A stretch of DNA of 64,000 nucleotides from Sporopachydermia quercuum (taxonomy: Eukaryota > Ascomycota > Sporopachydermiomycetes > Sporopachydermiales > Sporopachydermiaceae), in NCBI GenBank assembly GCA_001599295.1, contig BCGN01000004.1, forward strand, positions 1,427,676-1,491,675. The letters run 5' to 3'. The translations under genes and the position numbers were made by a program. Below are positions 9,506 through 20,462 of this stretch, piece by piece (positions within the stretch are counted from its first letter, which is position 1; each line of letters opens with the position of its first letter). The notes beneath the pieces were generated by a model that worked only from the letters and a program-made list of their open reading frames with translations, did no database searches and was not told where the DNA came from.

Positions 9506-11605
9506 ATGAGCAATCCAGCTGAAAAAAAGGAACCAGAAGTTTCTGAACAGTCCAGGGATGCCACATCTGATGATGGAGCTGGCCAAACTGGTGAAACTGT
9601 TGAAGAAACACCAGAAACAGAGGAAAATGGAAATTCTAAAGAAAATTACACTGAGGATATGGATGTGGACCATCAGGCTGAACTTGAGGACGATAATGAG
9701 AAGAATGCCGATCAGGAATCTGAGGGAAATCAACAAGCCGAGGGTGGAGATAACGGTTCGATTAATGCCACACCGGAGAATCTTTTGAAAACTCAAGCAG
9801 ATGAAACATCAAATGAACAGAAGGCCGGTGAACTATCATCAAATGGTGTTCAAATCACAGGAAACAAGCCTGCTGTTGCACCCAATACAGAAACTGCTCA
9901 AGTAGAGCAATCAAAGGAAGCATTAGAGGAAAAAGCAAAGTTATTTTTGGCACGACAAGTGGAACCAGTAATAATACCATCATTTGCCAAATGGTTTGAT
10001 ATAACTACAATCCACGAAATTGAAAAACAAGCTTTACCAGAATTTTTCAACAAAGCCTCGCGCCATAAGACTCTCGATGTTTATAAACAATATCGTGATT
10101 TCATGATATACACTTATAGATTATCACCTACTGAATATCTAACTGTCACTGCTTCGAGAAGGAATCTAGCTGGTGATGTTGGAAGCATTATTCGAGTACA
10201 TGAGTTTTTAGAAACATGGGGTTTAATCAATTATCAAATAGATCCAAAGACAAGACCAAGCCTTATGGGTCCTGCCCATACAAATCATTTCCGCATTGTT
10301 TTAGACACACCAATGGGTCTCCAATCATATGTTCCTGAATTGAAACCCACACCAGTTGGTGGAGATGCCACTAGTAATGCAGACAATGAAGCATCACCAA
10401 GTGAAGAAGAATTAGGAAACATAAAAGAAGAAGCATCTAGTTCAAAACCACTGTTGAATTTGGAACTGAGGAAAAACGTGTATGATTCAGCAGGATCTGC
10501 ATTAATGTTACAAGATTCCACCCAAAATAGAATCAAATCTTTAAACACCAAATCATATACTTGTACTATATCAGGTCAAGATGTCACTGAAGTTCGATAT
10601 CACAATTTAAAAGACCGCAATCTTGTTTTGGATGAAAAAGCTTTTAAGAATGGCTTATTTCCTAATAATTTCCACAGCTCTGATTTCATAAAACTGGAGC
10701 ATATTCAAGAAGCTGGTGATAATGTGAGTTGGACAGAACAAGAACAAATCCTGTTACTAGAAGCTATCGAGATGTTTGATAGTAATTGGGATGCCATTGC
10801 GGCCCATGTTGGTAGCAGAACTAAAGAGCAATGTATCAAGAAGTATTTACAGCTCCCTATTGAAGACGCATATCTTGACTCTGTACGTCCATCCAAGAGA
10901 GTGAAACGTGAGAATAATGATTTTGAAACAGATATCGACAGTATTGAACAAAAGGATATTTTAAGAATAATGAAATATATACTAATAACGGTTGATGGAA
11001 ATACTGTTGAGGAAGCGGTGAGAGAGATTGACTCCAAAAGCGATGTTTCTTCCAATAATAAGATATCTGAAGATGCTCAAATTATCAAACAAACATCTTT
11101 GAAGGTCCTTGGTAGTTTGATAGGCAAAGCAAAATTTAATCAAGAAAAAGCTAAAGACTTAGAAGAGACAGAGCTATTTAATTTGCTGAGATGTCAAATT
11201 GATAAAATCAATGCTAAACTGGAAAATTTTCAAGCAGTAGAATCATTTTATCAACAGGAGCTTAAAAGTTTAGAGAGGGCAAAAGCTAGACTATATATGG
11301 ATCGATTAGCATTCAATAAGCATTCTGCTAGCGTGATTGGCAAGCTGAAGCAATCCGCCATAAAAATTAAAGCAGGTGAATTAGATGAAGGTGGTTCATT
11401 AGTCACTGAAGCTGAAAAACTATGTATGGAAGCACCAAAGGCAATTTTGGTCAACATTAAGAAAACTAAACAAGAACCACCAGTTTCTAGTATGGATATC
11501 ACAGATATTGCTAAGAATCAAGCTACAGATACTTCTGGCGAGAAACCAACACTTCTTCCTGTTAGTGTGGAAGGTCCTAAAACTTATAGTTATTGGAGTG
11601 GCTAG
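9506..11605 (+). CDS. RSC8: RSC complex subunit Rsc8 (SWIRM-SANT, BAF155/170 family)
   Basis: 699 residues (S. cerevisiae Rsc8 557, Swi3 825). An acidic, disordered N-terminus (1-145) precedes a SWIRM domain at about 147-260 (PVIIPSFAKWFD, YRLSPTEYLTVTASRRNLAGDVGSI, WGLINYQ). A YDSA block follows, then a ZZ-type position at about 350-395 and a SANT domain at about 406-455 (WTEQEQILLLEAIEMFDSNWDAIAAHV). A C-terminal helical, leucine-rich region at about 540-640 is the family's dimerisation segment. The SWIRM and DSSDFI-type sequence matches Rsc8 better than Swi3, as does the divergent IRC5 neighbour. Oddity: the zinc-finger block keeps VRYHNL but has lost nearly all metal-binding cysteines. 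Rsc8 scaffolds the essential RSC nucleosome remodeller. Confidence 0.93.
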   Translation: MSNPAEKKEPEVSEQSRDATSDDGAGQTGETVEETPETEENGNSKENYTEDMDVDHQAELEDDNEKNADQESEGNQQAEGGDNGSINATPENLLKTQADETSNEQKAGELSSNGVQITGNKPAVAPNTETAQVEQSKEALEEKAKLFLARQVEPVIIPSFAKWFDITTIHEIEKQALPEFFNKASRHKTLDVYKQYRDFMIYTYRLSPTEYLTVTASRRNLAGDVGSIIRVHEFLETWGLINYQIDPKTRPSLMGPAHTNHFRIVLDTPMGLQSYVPELKPTPVGGDATSNADNEASPSEEELGNIKEEASSSKPLLNLELRKNVYDSAGSALMLQDSTQNRIKSLNTKSYTCTISGQDVTEVRYHNLKDRNLVLDEKAFKNGLFPNNFHSSDFIKLEHIQEAGDNVSWTEQEQILLLEAIEMFDSNWDAIAAHVGSRTKEQCIKKYLQLPIEDAYLDSVRPSKRVKRENNDFETDIDSIEQKDILRIMKYILITVDGNTVEEAVREIDSKSDVSSNNKISEDAQIIKQTSLKVLGSLIGKAKFNQEKAKDLEETELFNLLRCQIDKINAKLENFQAVESFYQQELKSLERAKARLYMDRLAFNKHSASVIGKLKQSAIKIKAGELDEGGSLVTEAEKLCMEAPKAILVNIKKTKQEPPVSSMDITDIAKNQATDTSGEKPTLLPVSVEGPKTYSYWSG

Positions 11606-12085
11606 TCTGGTATCCAGTAAAATGTGTTTACATTAAACCAAGACGCGTATTATAACGTCTTTATATAGAAAACACGTTTACACGTTATTTTGTATTTATA
11701 ATATATTTTTTGTTACCCAAGTTAAGACTAAGCATTTATACACGACATAGTCCTATCCCTGTAAAGATGTCCGGCATTTGATCACAATTTCCGATTTGAA
11801 TAGGGATAATTTCCGATCTGAGACTTCCAGAATCTATGAAGTATTTCGAAGACCAAACTTAATTATCTCCGCTTAAACCGCTATCAAAGCCATTATAGTC
11901 TCCGATATTTATCCCCTTTTTAATGCATATCCATCGATTCCCATAGTAAATAAATCCTTCAAAATATCTAAGTATTATAGTAATATGATAGCTTACAAAT
12001 GAGTGGTACTGCCTATATGGTCCATTCGAGCATTCGTTTTTGTAGATGGATCTCATTTAAATTTTTGTTTATACAACATTTCAGT
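11606..12085. other. RSC8-YKE4 intergenic region
   Basis: 480 bp. It contains an ACGCGT motif soon after the RSC8 stop and two copies of an AATTTCCGAT element about 22 bp apart near 11785-11815. A longer in-frame start for YKE4 exists at 11999 but gives no signal peptide. No gene is seen. Confidence 0.5.
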
Positions 12086-13573
12086 ATGAAAATAGTTTCT
12101 GCTTTCAGTATATTAGCCATAGGAAGCCAATTGGCTTTCGCATCATCAAATAGTGATACAGAAGCATTAGCCACGAGAGATGCTGAACAGCGATTGAGTA
12201 CCCTATCAAGAAAAGTTTTTTATGCTGATGGAAAGTTCAATCTTGAACAGATGAATGAACAGTTCAAATCCTCGGATTTGGTGAAGGAATTGATCCATAT
12301 TCAGAATGAAAACACCCGTCTTATTACTCAAGAAAAAGAGAATAAGGAAGCGAACGCTGATGAGATCAACGAAAGCAAAAGCTGGTTTGACTATTCGATT
12401 GATGACTTGTTTTCATTGCTTTTTCCATTTGGAGCAGCGATAAATGCTATTTTAGCCACAACGTACATTTCAGGACCTCCCAATTTCATTCTAGCTTTAA
12501 TCCCTGCTTCAATTGACCCTGCTTCATTGGTCGTAATGGTGTCGTTTGCAGTTGGTGGATTACTAGGAGATGTTTTTTTTCATTTACTACCCCAGACATT
12601 TTTGGGTGAACATATTGGCGATGAAGATGGGCTTGCGGGCTCATTAATGGTTGTTGAAAATGATAGCAAACGGAACACTATTCTTGGTTTAGGCATATTT
12701 GTTGGATTTTTCGCTTTTGTATGTGTTGATAAGTCTTTGAGAATTCTTCAGTTTGGATCCGAAGAGGATAGCCATAGTCATAGTCATAGTCATAGTCATG
12801 GGCATAATCATAGTCATAAGAGCGATAATGCTTCTGAAGCAGTGAGTAGTGGTATTAAATCGGAGAAAGATATCAAAGGTTTAAAACACAGAAAAGAAGG
12901 GGAAACAAGAAAAGATATTAGTGATGACACCGGTAAGGCCACTAGCGATAGTACCAAAACTATTGAACCATCCTCATCTATTCAGTTATCTGCCTATTTG
13001 AACTTGATTGCTGACTTCACACATAATATTACTGATGGATTAGCAATTGCGGCTTCATTCTACATTTCTAGAAACGTTGGAGCCACAACATGTTTGGCTG
13101 TATTTTTCCACGAAATTCCTCACGAGATTGGTGATTTTGCTTTGCTTATCAAAGGCGGATTCTCCAAAGGTCGTGCTATGAGATCACAATTTGTTACTGC
13201 TATTGGTGCCTATCTTGGTACATTTATTGGTATTTTCTTGAGTGAATGGTCGCAGAAATATAGCGGCCCTACAGATTTGGATACCGTTGATGAAAATGGA
13301 TTTATCCTGGGGGGTTCGAACTTCAAGTATGATTATTCTCCGGAGCCCTCGGGAGGGTTATTTGGAACCAGTGTTACATTAGGTGAGATGATTCTTCCAT
13401 TTACTGCTGGTGGTTTCTTGTATATTGCTACCGTTGGAGCTGTTCCTGAAATTTTGGAGATGGGAGTCGGTGGAACATCAACAAGAATGGATGAATTAAG
13501 GAAAAGTATTAAACAGTTTATTGCTGTATGGTTGGGAATTGCAGTTATGTTTGTTATCTCTTGGTTAGAATAA
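12086..13573 (+). CDS. YKE4: ZIP-family zinc transporter Yke4 (SLC39A7/KE4 type)
   Basis: I chose the ATG at 12086, which gives a clear signal peptide (MKIVSAFSILAIGSQLAFA) and 495 residues; an in-frame ATG at 11999 would add 29 residues in front. Several transmembrane segments follow a lumenal region. Between TM3 and TM4 is a His-rich loop of repeated Ser-His units (about 12769-12820) typical of KE4 zinc transporters. TM4 has NLIADFTHNITDGLAIAASF and TM5 has HEIPHEIGD near residue 342, the binuclear metal site of this LIV-1 subfamily. Family role: bidirectional zinc transport across the ER membrane. Longer than S. cerevisiae Yke4 (346), mostly in the loops. Confidence 0.92.
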   Translation: MKIVSAFSILAIGSQLAFASSNSDTEALATRDAEQRLSTLSRKVFYADGKFNLEQMNEQFKSSDLVKELIHIQNENTRLITQEKENKEANADEINESKSWFDYSIDDLFSLLFPFGAAINAILATTYISGPPNFILALIPASIDPASLVVMVSFAVGGLLGDVFFHLLPQTFLGEHIGDEDGLAGSLMVVENDSKRNTILGLGIFVGFFAFVCVDKSLRILQFGSEEDSHSHSHSHSHGHNHSHKSDNASEAVSSGIKSEKDIKGLKHRKEGETRKDISDDTGKATSDSTKTIEPSSSIQLSAYLNLIADFTHNITDGLAIAASFYISRNVGATTCLAVFFHEIPHEIGDFALLIKGGFSKGRAMRSQFVTAIGAYLGTFIGIFLSEWSQKYSGPTDLDTVDENGFILGGSNFKYDYSPEPSGGLFGTSVTLGEMILPFTAGGFLYIATVGAVPEILEMGVGGTSTRMDELRKSIKQFIAVWLGIAVMFVISWLE

Positions 13574-15699
13574 GTTACGAGAAATAAGCGGAAAATGTGA
13601 TGGTATGAACACACGACACAGAGTTGTATCTGAACCTTGGATTCAGATTCACGGAAAAACAGAAAATATGTATTTATGGTAGATTTTGATGTGAATATTA
13701 CTTGAATCTTACATGTTATAAGGATCATTTGATTAGGTTTGTAGGACTCCTCAAAAGCTTAGAAACCAGGTGTTTCAAAGTTGTAGTAAACACAATAGCT
13801 ATACAGCTAATAGAATATTGCTTCAATTGACTGTCTATCGTAGTATTTGTTCAGTCAAGTTCAGAACAGATCAAAACGGTTTCAATCTCACATCATAGTT
13901 CCATGAGAAAATAGAGTTAGANCGATTCCCGAAGTAGTATGAATTTTATGCACCAACTGAAACCTAACCATTTCCGAGAAATGGAAATTGGTTGGGAATT
14001 TGCTTTCAGAAGTTATAGATTTCCACTAGACTGGTTTTTTTGGGAGTATAAATGGTTAGGAATTTATGTGAATTGAACCATTCTACTATGGAGTAAGATA
14101 AATTTAAGCTAATACTATATTTGTAGAAGCTGCAAGAAGGATGTCTTTTATGCAACAGTAAGAAGCAGTGCAGAAACTTTATTGAGTGAAATAGAAACAG
14201 TTGAAATTAATGTCAGTATGTAATCACAACAGCTTTGATCACTTTATTTTCCAACATTAAGCATGATATGATACAACATACAAGATGACTGAAAAGATAA
14301 CCAAGCATTTGAGAAAGAACTTTGTAACGCACAAATGTTTATTGCAATGGATCGCCGGCAATAATGAAAATGATTAGAGTTTCGTGCTATTACTGATTCG
14401 TTTGATTCGTGCATACTACAATTGGTTCATTCCAAAGATAATCTTATCAATGGCAATTGCTCGGAATTCTTTCAATTATCAAGTTATTCAAATCATTCAA
14501 ACTTCCAGAAAAGCTCAAATTCAAAAGAGTCAATAATAACTAATGTCCAGTTGAAGCTCTACTCAATACTGGTATTAGCTTTCTCATCGTTTCGCTATCC
14601 TATCGTGATTTTCCAATAACTTCTAACATCTATATTTCTAATCATATTACTTTATATACGCCTTCCTATGCGTTTTACCTATTCTGGTGCTATTCTGTTG
14701 ATATATTTGACTGCTTACTGGGCCCAAAAAGCATTTGGTTGTTAAATGTATGTGATAGATAATATATACTCTGTTGAAAATAGCAGAGTGATTTCAGTTT
14801 GAATCTCTAAAATCCTGTATCCACATGTATCCTTTCCATTATTTGGTCTTTTCGCTTAATAAGTTCAGCTCATTCCATTGTTCGAATAATATACGAATTA
14901 TCTCTCAAAGGGCAATCTAAAGTATACAGGAATATAATCTCACATCTCCTCCCAATTCAATGACCTTATTTTACAACTATCTAGCCATGAGTACTCTTCA
15001 ATTATAGGTAACATTCATTTTCTTAGATTCACATATATTTATCACTATACTTCTGCACATCTTCCAAAACACCATAAAATTCCAGCTTGAAACAATAAAA
15101 TACTCTGAAATGCTCAAATGATCAGCTCCATCTATAATCTATCGTCCCTCACTTCCTATCTTTCATCCACTCCCTACTCACTTCTTCTGTATCCCCCACC
15201 TCTTCCGTACACAATTTTTTTGAATTACCCCATTAGGCCAAATTTTTCATCCTGTCGAAGAATCACAAATTCGTTTGTGAGGTGTTCTTTTCTGACGATT
15301 GGGATGCTGGGTTGCTGTACTGTTGCTTGATTATTAGGAGGGTTTGTGAGTAAAAGATTCAAGGAATTAATTGAATTCCTATAAGTATTTGCCCGCAAAA
15401 TAGTCAGGTAAGGAGTACAGAAGTTGTTTCTACCTGTATACTGGATCTTTGAACAAGCATAGAGATAGAATCATTCGAAGCCATTGATTGATTGGTCATA
15501 TAGTGAAGTGGTAGGGTCATAAGCAACTGATTGCAATATTGTAACAGATACATCTCCTAAATTAGAATCTAAAAAAGCAATTTGGCAGAACAAAACAAAT
15601 AAAATCTGTGAATTGGAAAAAGAGTTCTTAAGCTAAGGTAAATAACAAAATAATTGATAATTGCAACAGAGTTAGAATCCAATCCAACAATACATCAAA
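13574..15699. other. Gene-free region upstream of SCP160
   Basis: 2.1 kb with no convincing gene. Open frames at 14422-14619 and 15118-15330 are short and follow pyrimidine-rich composition. It contains an 11-bp inverted repeat (13963-13973 with 14050-14060) around a smaller hairpin, and a 21-bp sequence (14573-14593) that recurs exactly at 45150-45170. A GTAAGG donor-like site at about 15414 has no matching CTAAC acceptor before the ATG. No tRNA box is seen. Confidence 0.5.
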
Positions 15700-18600
15700 A
15701 TGTCAGCAGCTGAAGCTTTATCATTAAAACATGCTCAAGAAGCATCAAAAGGTGGTGAGGGCAGCAATAGTGATGGAAATTCTGGGAAGAAGAAACCAAT
15801 TTTCACCGAGGAAGAATTTCCTTCCTTAGGTGGAAATGCACCTTCAGGAAGCAAAGTAGCAAAAGGTTGGAGCACAGCGAGTATTAGATCAGGTTCACCA
15901 GTCACATCAGGCCAGTTAGGTAACACTGGGGCAAGTGTTGCTAGATCAAATCATATCACAGATGCTTTTTCATTAAGCTCTGAAGTTCAAAGCAAGATCA
16001 GTAAAACCGAATTTGCCACTATTCTTGTGAGAATCAAGAAAGCTACGAATACATCAGTTGAATGTTCTACTAGCAAGCTGAACGGTGTCAAGAACTTTTT
16101 GGTCAAAGGCAAACCCAACGATGTTTATTTGGCTAGAAGAGAACTTATTAAAGCTTTATCAGTACCTGTGCATGTTTCTTTTGAAATTCCTGCTTCAACA
16201 AGATCATCAGTTATTGGACCTCAAGGTAAAAATCTGAAACCAATCATTGAGAAGAGCCAAGCTAAGATCAACATTGCAAAGAATTCACCAGGCAATAATG
16301 AGTCTCAAGATGATGAAATGATCATAGTTACAGTTGATGGTGATGCTGAAGGTGTTGCTATTGCCAAGCAAGAAATCCTGAATATCGTCGATGAAAAACT
16401 GAAATATATCACAACGAAGTTAACTGATATTGCAGCTAAATTCTACCCTTTCATCAATCAACAACTATATGGTTTGAAAGGCGATAAAGAAGTTGAAGTT
16501 TATCTCAACGAAGAAGCATTTTTATCTAACGAAAAACCAGGGCCAATTACAATTTCTGGTCTTCGATCAGATGCTTTGGAATTAAAGCAAGCAATTGTTG
16601 ATTTAGTTGCTACTTACCAATCAGCCCTCTCAACCAAGTCAGTTGAAATCCCTAAAAATCGTCATAAGTTATTACTCATCAACGAAAAGAACGAAGCCGA
16701 TCCTTTGTCTTTGAAGACTTTTTTCAACAAAAGTAACTGTGTTCTTACTATTCCCTCAGCTTCGGACCCTTCAACCAAGGTTGAACTATTCGGTCCTGGT
16801 AATAAGGTGGAAGCTGCTGCTGCTATGGTTATCGCCAAAGCCAAATCATTTGTTTTTGACTCTTTGGATATTAGCCAAGCTCACAATAAAAACTTGAGTC
16901 ATGCTCAAGCTTTAGCCCAATTTTTCGGCTCTTCTCATTGCTCATTGATCGATGATGCTAAAAGCAAGGAAAACGTCATTGTTAATGTCCCTGGTTTCAA
17001 ATCATTGTATGGAAGCGAATCCACAGGCGTTTTGATAGAAATGTATGGTCGTGATGAAACATCAGTGAAGACTGTAAGAAAATTAGTCATTGGTCTTGTA
17101 AACAGTTATCCTCCTTCCCATTTATTAAGAGTTACCGATATTGATCCATTCTTACAACACCAAATCAAATCATTAGTTGCTGATGCAGGCGTCACAGTTC
17201 TTTTACCTGAGGATTCCAGTATTAACTCCGATGTCATTTTCGTTTATGATAATGAAGATGACAATAATGATTTTGGACCTTCTGCCGAGGAAATCACCGA
17301 GAAGCTTGAAGCTACTAACAAGTTACTTGACAGTTTAAGAGATAGACAAAAGGACATTATCACTGAAACCCCTGAAATATCTGAAGCAGACTTCAAATAT
17401 ATTACAGGTCCTAACAATACTACTCTTAGATCTATTATAAGGTCTACTTGTGGTGATGTTGAGCATCCTTTAGTAACAATTATTATTGGTGATGGTAAAG
17501 TAGTTGTTAGAGGTCTCAGCAAACTTGTCCATTCTACTGTCAAGGAATTGTTCAGAGTTGTTGAAGAAGGAAAAGAATACGCTCAACAATCAAGCTATGT
17601 TGTCGAATTTGAATACCCTACTCAAGCTTTGAACAGGCTTATTGGTAGAAATGGTTCTAATTTGAAGACTCTTGAAGAAGAATTTGGTGTGGAAATCAAT
17701 GTTTCAGAAGAAGGAATTGTTTCAATCAAAGGTATTAAAAAGAACAGCGATGAGGCCAAAGCTCGCATTACCGCTCAAGGTAAGAAATGGGCTGACGAGC
17801 AAAATACTGTTGTTGAGGTTCCTCGTAAATATCATGCTTCCATCATTGGTACTCAAGGTAACTTGGTTAAACGTTTAGAAGAGAAGTATGATGTTTCTAT
17901 AAGATTTCCTAGGGATACTGATGATCTCTTAAATGAGGTTAGAATTAGAGGTCCTTCTAAAGGAGTAACTAAAGCTAAGGAAGAAATCACTGAGTTGATG
18001 AACTTTGAAATTGAACACGGTTTTGAAAAGACTATTTCAGTACCTAAATCTTTCATTGCTTTTATCATTGGTAAGAATGGTGAAAATATTAACAATATCA
18101 GAGATTCTACTCAAACCCATATTCAAATTATGGATGATTCTAACGATGGTGATGATATTGAAACTGCTTTCATTCAAATTAGAGGAAGTCGTTCGGGAGT
18201 TGCTAATGCTGAGAAGAGAGTTAATGAGGTCGTTGTTCAACAACAAAACTTGGTCACTAAGGAGATTGAAGTCAGTCCTAAATATCACGGTGCTCTTATT
18301 GGTAGAGATTTTACCCATTTATGGGAGTTAGTCAGTACAGCAGTTGGACCTGTTGATAAGAGAGATTTACGAGGACTTGTGCAAATTCCTGAACAGAATT
18401 CCGGTAGCTCAACTATTACTTTAGAAGGTGATAAAGAAAAAGTTGAAAAAATTGCTGCAGCTATTTTGAAATTTGCGGCTGATCGTGATGCTAGAATTAC
18501 CAGTAAGAAAGAAGTACCTAAGAACAAACATAAACTTTTGATTGGTGCAGGAGGATCTACTAAGTATGAATTACAGGATGAGTTTAATGTTAGAATTCAG

Positions 18601-19227
18601 ATACCATCTTCAGATGATTCATCAAAGGATATTGTTATTGTAGGGTTACCTGAAGATATTGAAAGGGTTACCGAGAGGATTAATGAACTTACCGCTAATT
18701 CATGGAAAGAATCTGTTGATGTTCCAGTGAGGTATTTTGGTGATTTGTACGACAAGGGAACCTTGATCCGTACTTTGAGAAATGAATTTAGGGTTAGAGT
18801 TGATAACGATAACAGAAGACCTAAGAACTATGGTAGATCTATTCCTAAGGAGGCTGTTGGTCAGGAAGAAGAAGGTACTAAATGGACTGTTGTCGAGGAT
18901 CAGGCAACTGAAGACGAAGATGATACTGCTGTTCCTTTCAGATTAAGCGGTGATGCTGATGAATGTGTAAAGGCTAAACAATTCATTGAAAAGCGTTTGG
19001 AAGAAGTTCAGAAGTATGATTCTACTGGATATTTCTGGTCAAATGATGCCAGTAAATACGGATCTGTTGTAGGACCCCAAGGTAAAAATATTAACAAGAT
19101 CAGATCTCAAAGTAGTTGCCATATTGATGTTCCTAAGGCAACTGATAGTAAGAATGTTATTGTTGTGCGTGGTAGTAAAGAGGGCATTGAGATTGCTCAT
19201 CAAGAAATTCTTAAAAGATTGAAGTGA
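15700..19227 (+). CDS. SCP160: Multi-KH RNA-binding protein Scp160 (vigilin)
   Basis: 1175 residues (S. cerevisiae Scp160 is 1222). After a disordered N-terminus with an EEFPSLGG motif the protein is a string of KH domains. Intact GxxG loops appear near residues 173 (GPQG), 649 (GRNG), 717 (GTQG), 791 (GKNG), 949 (GAGG) and 1125 (GPQG). Others are degenerate (GPNN, GRDF), as is usual for vigilins, where only some KH units are canonical. Known role: polysome- and ER-associated mRNA binding and translation control, with a link to G-alpha signalling in the mating pathway. Single-exon gene with a long upstream region. Confidence 0.95.
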   Translation: MSAAEALSLKHAQEASKGGEGSNSDGNSGKKKPIFTEEEFPSLGGNAPSGSKVAKGWSTASIRSGSPVTSGQLGNTGASVARSNHITDAFSLSSEVQSKISKTEFATILVRIKKATNTSVECSTSKLNGVKNFLVKGKPNDVYLARRELIKALSVPVHVSFEIPASTRSSVIGPQGKNLKPIIEKSQAKINIAKNSPGNNESQDDEMIIVTVDGDAEGVAIAKQEILNIVDEKLKYITTKLTDIAAKFYPFINQQLYGLKGDKEVEVYLNEEAFLSNEKPGPITISGLRSDALELKQAIVDLVATYQSALSTKSVEIPKNRHKLLLINEKNEADPLSLKTFFNKSNCVLTIPSASDPSTKVELFGPGNKVEAAAAMVIAKAKSFVFDSLDISQAHNKNLSHAQALAQFFGSSHCSLIDDAKSKENVIVNVPGFKSLYGSESTGVLIEMYGRDETSVKTVRKLVIGLVNSYPPSHLLRVTDIDPFLQHQIKSLVADAGVTVLLPEDSSINSDVIFVYDNEDDNNDFGPSAEEITEKLEATNKLLDSLRDRQKDIITETPEISEADFKYITGPNNTTLRSIIRSTCGDVEHPLVTIIIGDGKVVVRGLSKLVHSTVKELFRVVEEGKEYAQQSSYVVEFEYPTQALNRLIGRNGSNLKTLEEEFGVEINVSEEGIVSIKGIKKNSDEAKARITAQGKKWADEQNTVVEVPRKYHASIIGTQGNLVKRLEEKYDVSIRFPRDTDDLLNEVRIRGPSKGVTKAKEEITELMNFEIEHGFEKTISVPKSFIAFIIGKNGENINNIRDSTQTHIQIMDDSNDGDDIETAFIQIRGSRSGVANAEKRVNEVVVQQQNLVTKEIEVSPKYHGALIGRDFTHLWELVSTAVGPVDKRDLRGLVQIPEQNSGSSTITLEGDKEKVEKIAAAILKFAADRDARITSKKEVPKNKHKLLIGAGGSTKYELQDEFNVRIQIPSSDDSSKDIVIVGLPEDIERVTERINELTANSWKESVDVPVRYFGDLYDKGTLIRTLRNEFRVRVDNDNRRPKNYGRSIPKEAVGQEEEGTKWTVVEDQATEDEDDTAVPFRLSGDADECVKAKQFIEKRLEEVQKYDSTGYFWSNDASKYGSVVGPQGKNINKIRSQSSCHIDVPKATDSKNVIVVRGSKEGIEIAHQEILKRLK

Positions 19228-20462
19228 GAATTGAAACCAAGAATTTAAATGACCAACATTAAAAAGTTTTGAGTTGNTTTAGAATTTTGATTCTAGTAAA
19301 TATTAATTTTATATATTTGTTAATTACTGATGCGTTACTGTAGAAATGATGGTTAGAATCTGTCAGTGGAATTTAATGTATTTCAAGAGTTATCGATTCC
19401 GATCCTCATTAAGGTTTGAACTTAGATCTCAAACAGGAAAGTAAAATTAACCAATTTATATCCAACTTAAACTCTACTTGATGTTTTGAAGTTGATGCAA
19501 TTTGCTCTTGGTTTAATAAGGACATCGCATGCGTCTACGAAGCATGAAGTGAAAGAAATTGAAAGTTTTATTCTCTCAAACTGTATACAAATAAAGTATC
19601 AACTAACATTGTAGGAGAGTACAAAGTATTGTTCTGCACAAGCATAGAAATATGTCTACCATATCACCCTTGAAATTTTGCGGTGAATATGGAAAGTTGA
19701 CCGGCCTCTCATGCGCAATTATATTAAGTCTTTGTTCTTAAAAAGATTGCGTATGAATTCCCTTGACATTCAATTTGGTTTATCTCCTTTTACTAATAAT
19801 TTCAAACCCTCTCTTCAGTGATTTCTAATAAGTTTCCTGAGGAGAATTGGAATTCTAATTAAAGTTGAAAAGAAATCCAGCACTTCAGATTCACCTTCTT
19901 AAATGAGATGNAGTTTTCCCAATCTTCTCATTGTTTCAAATCCCAAAAAGGCAATAATTATTTCCATAAAATAATCACCAAGAAGTTTCCAAGTCAATCC
20001 TGATACGAATAGTTCAATTAGTGTTAAAACTATTCGGTAGCTCATGAGCTGAATACATTCTTTCTATTGGATTTCCAAGGCGTATTTCTCTAAAGAGCAA
20101 TCAATTTGTTTTGAAGCATGCTGATTTGTTCATTGGAAGCTGTGAATGTATCATAATTTTCGAGATGCTTACGCAAGTTTTGTTCAAAACTCTGATTTGA
20201 GCTTTATTGCTCTGATTACTTGGATGTTTTGGTTATTGGGGATTAGTTTAATAAAAATAAAGAGCTGATAAATAGTAAAGGAAGATTGTTTCATCTTTGA
20301 TTTGGAAAAGTTATTTAAACAGCTCAGAATCCATTTCCTTATCAAGTTCTTGTTCAATTCACTTTCTTTGTTCTTATTCTGTATCAAACAACAAGAAACA
20401 ATCACAGCTAAGAAGGTTAAATAACTTATAAAAATATCATTACTAAAAATAACCATACTAAA
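19228..20462. other. SCP160 3' / alpha-factor promoter region
   Basis: 1.2 kb without a supported gene. Two TGTTTCA heptamers (reverse of TGAAACA, the Ste12 pheromone-response element) lie at 19932-19938 and 20287-20293, both as ATTGTTTCA. A TATAAAA at 20427-20433 is only about 30 bp before the ATG. The 94-codon minus frame at 20184-20468 looks non-coding. Confidence 0.5.
20287..20293 (-). promoter_or_regulatory. Candidate pheromone-response element (TGAAACA)
   Basis: TGTTTCA on the + strand, 170 bp upstream of the alpha-factor ATG. A second copy sits at 19932-19938. This matches the Ste12 core known from S. cerevisiae. A heptamer in AT-rich DNA is weak evidence, since the same string occurs elsewhere in the window (about 27466 and 31936). 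Confidence 0.3.

Noticed and set aside
11999-12085. Upstream ATG for YKE4
   Set aside because: It would bury the clear signal peptide behind 29 residues; 12086 gives the expected ER-targeted N-terminus.
12769-12820. Short tandem repeat as a possible CRISPR-like or satellite array
   Set aside because: It encodes the Ser-His repeats of the Yke4 His-rich loop in frame.
20427-20433. TATAAAA as the alpha-factor TATA box
   Set aside because: Only 30 bp from the ATG, too close for the usual yeast TATA-to-start distance; not called as a feature.
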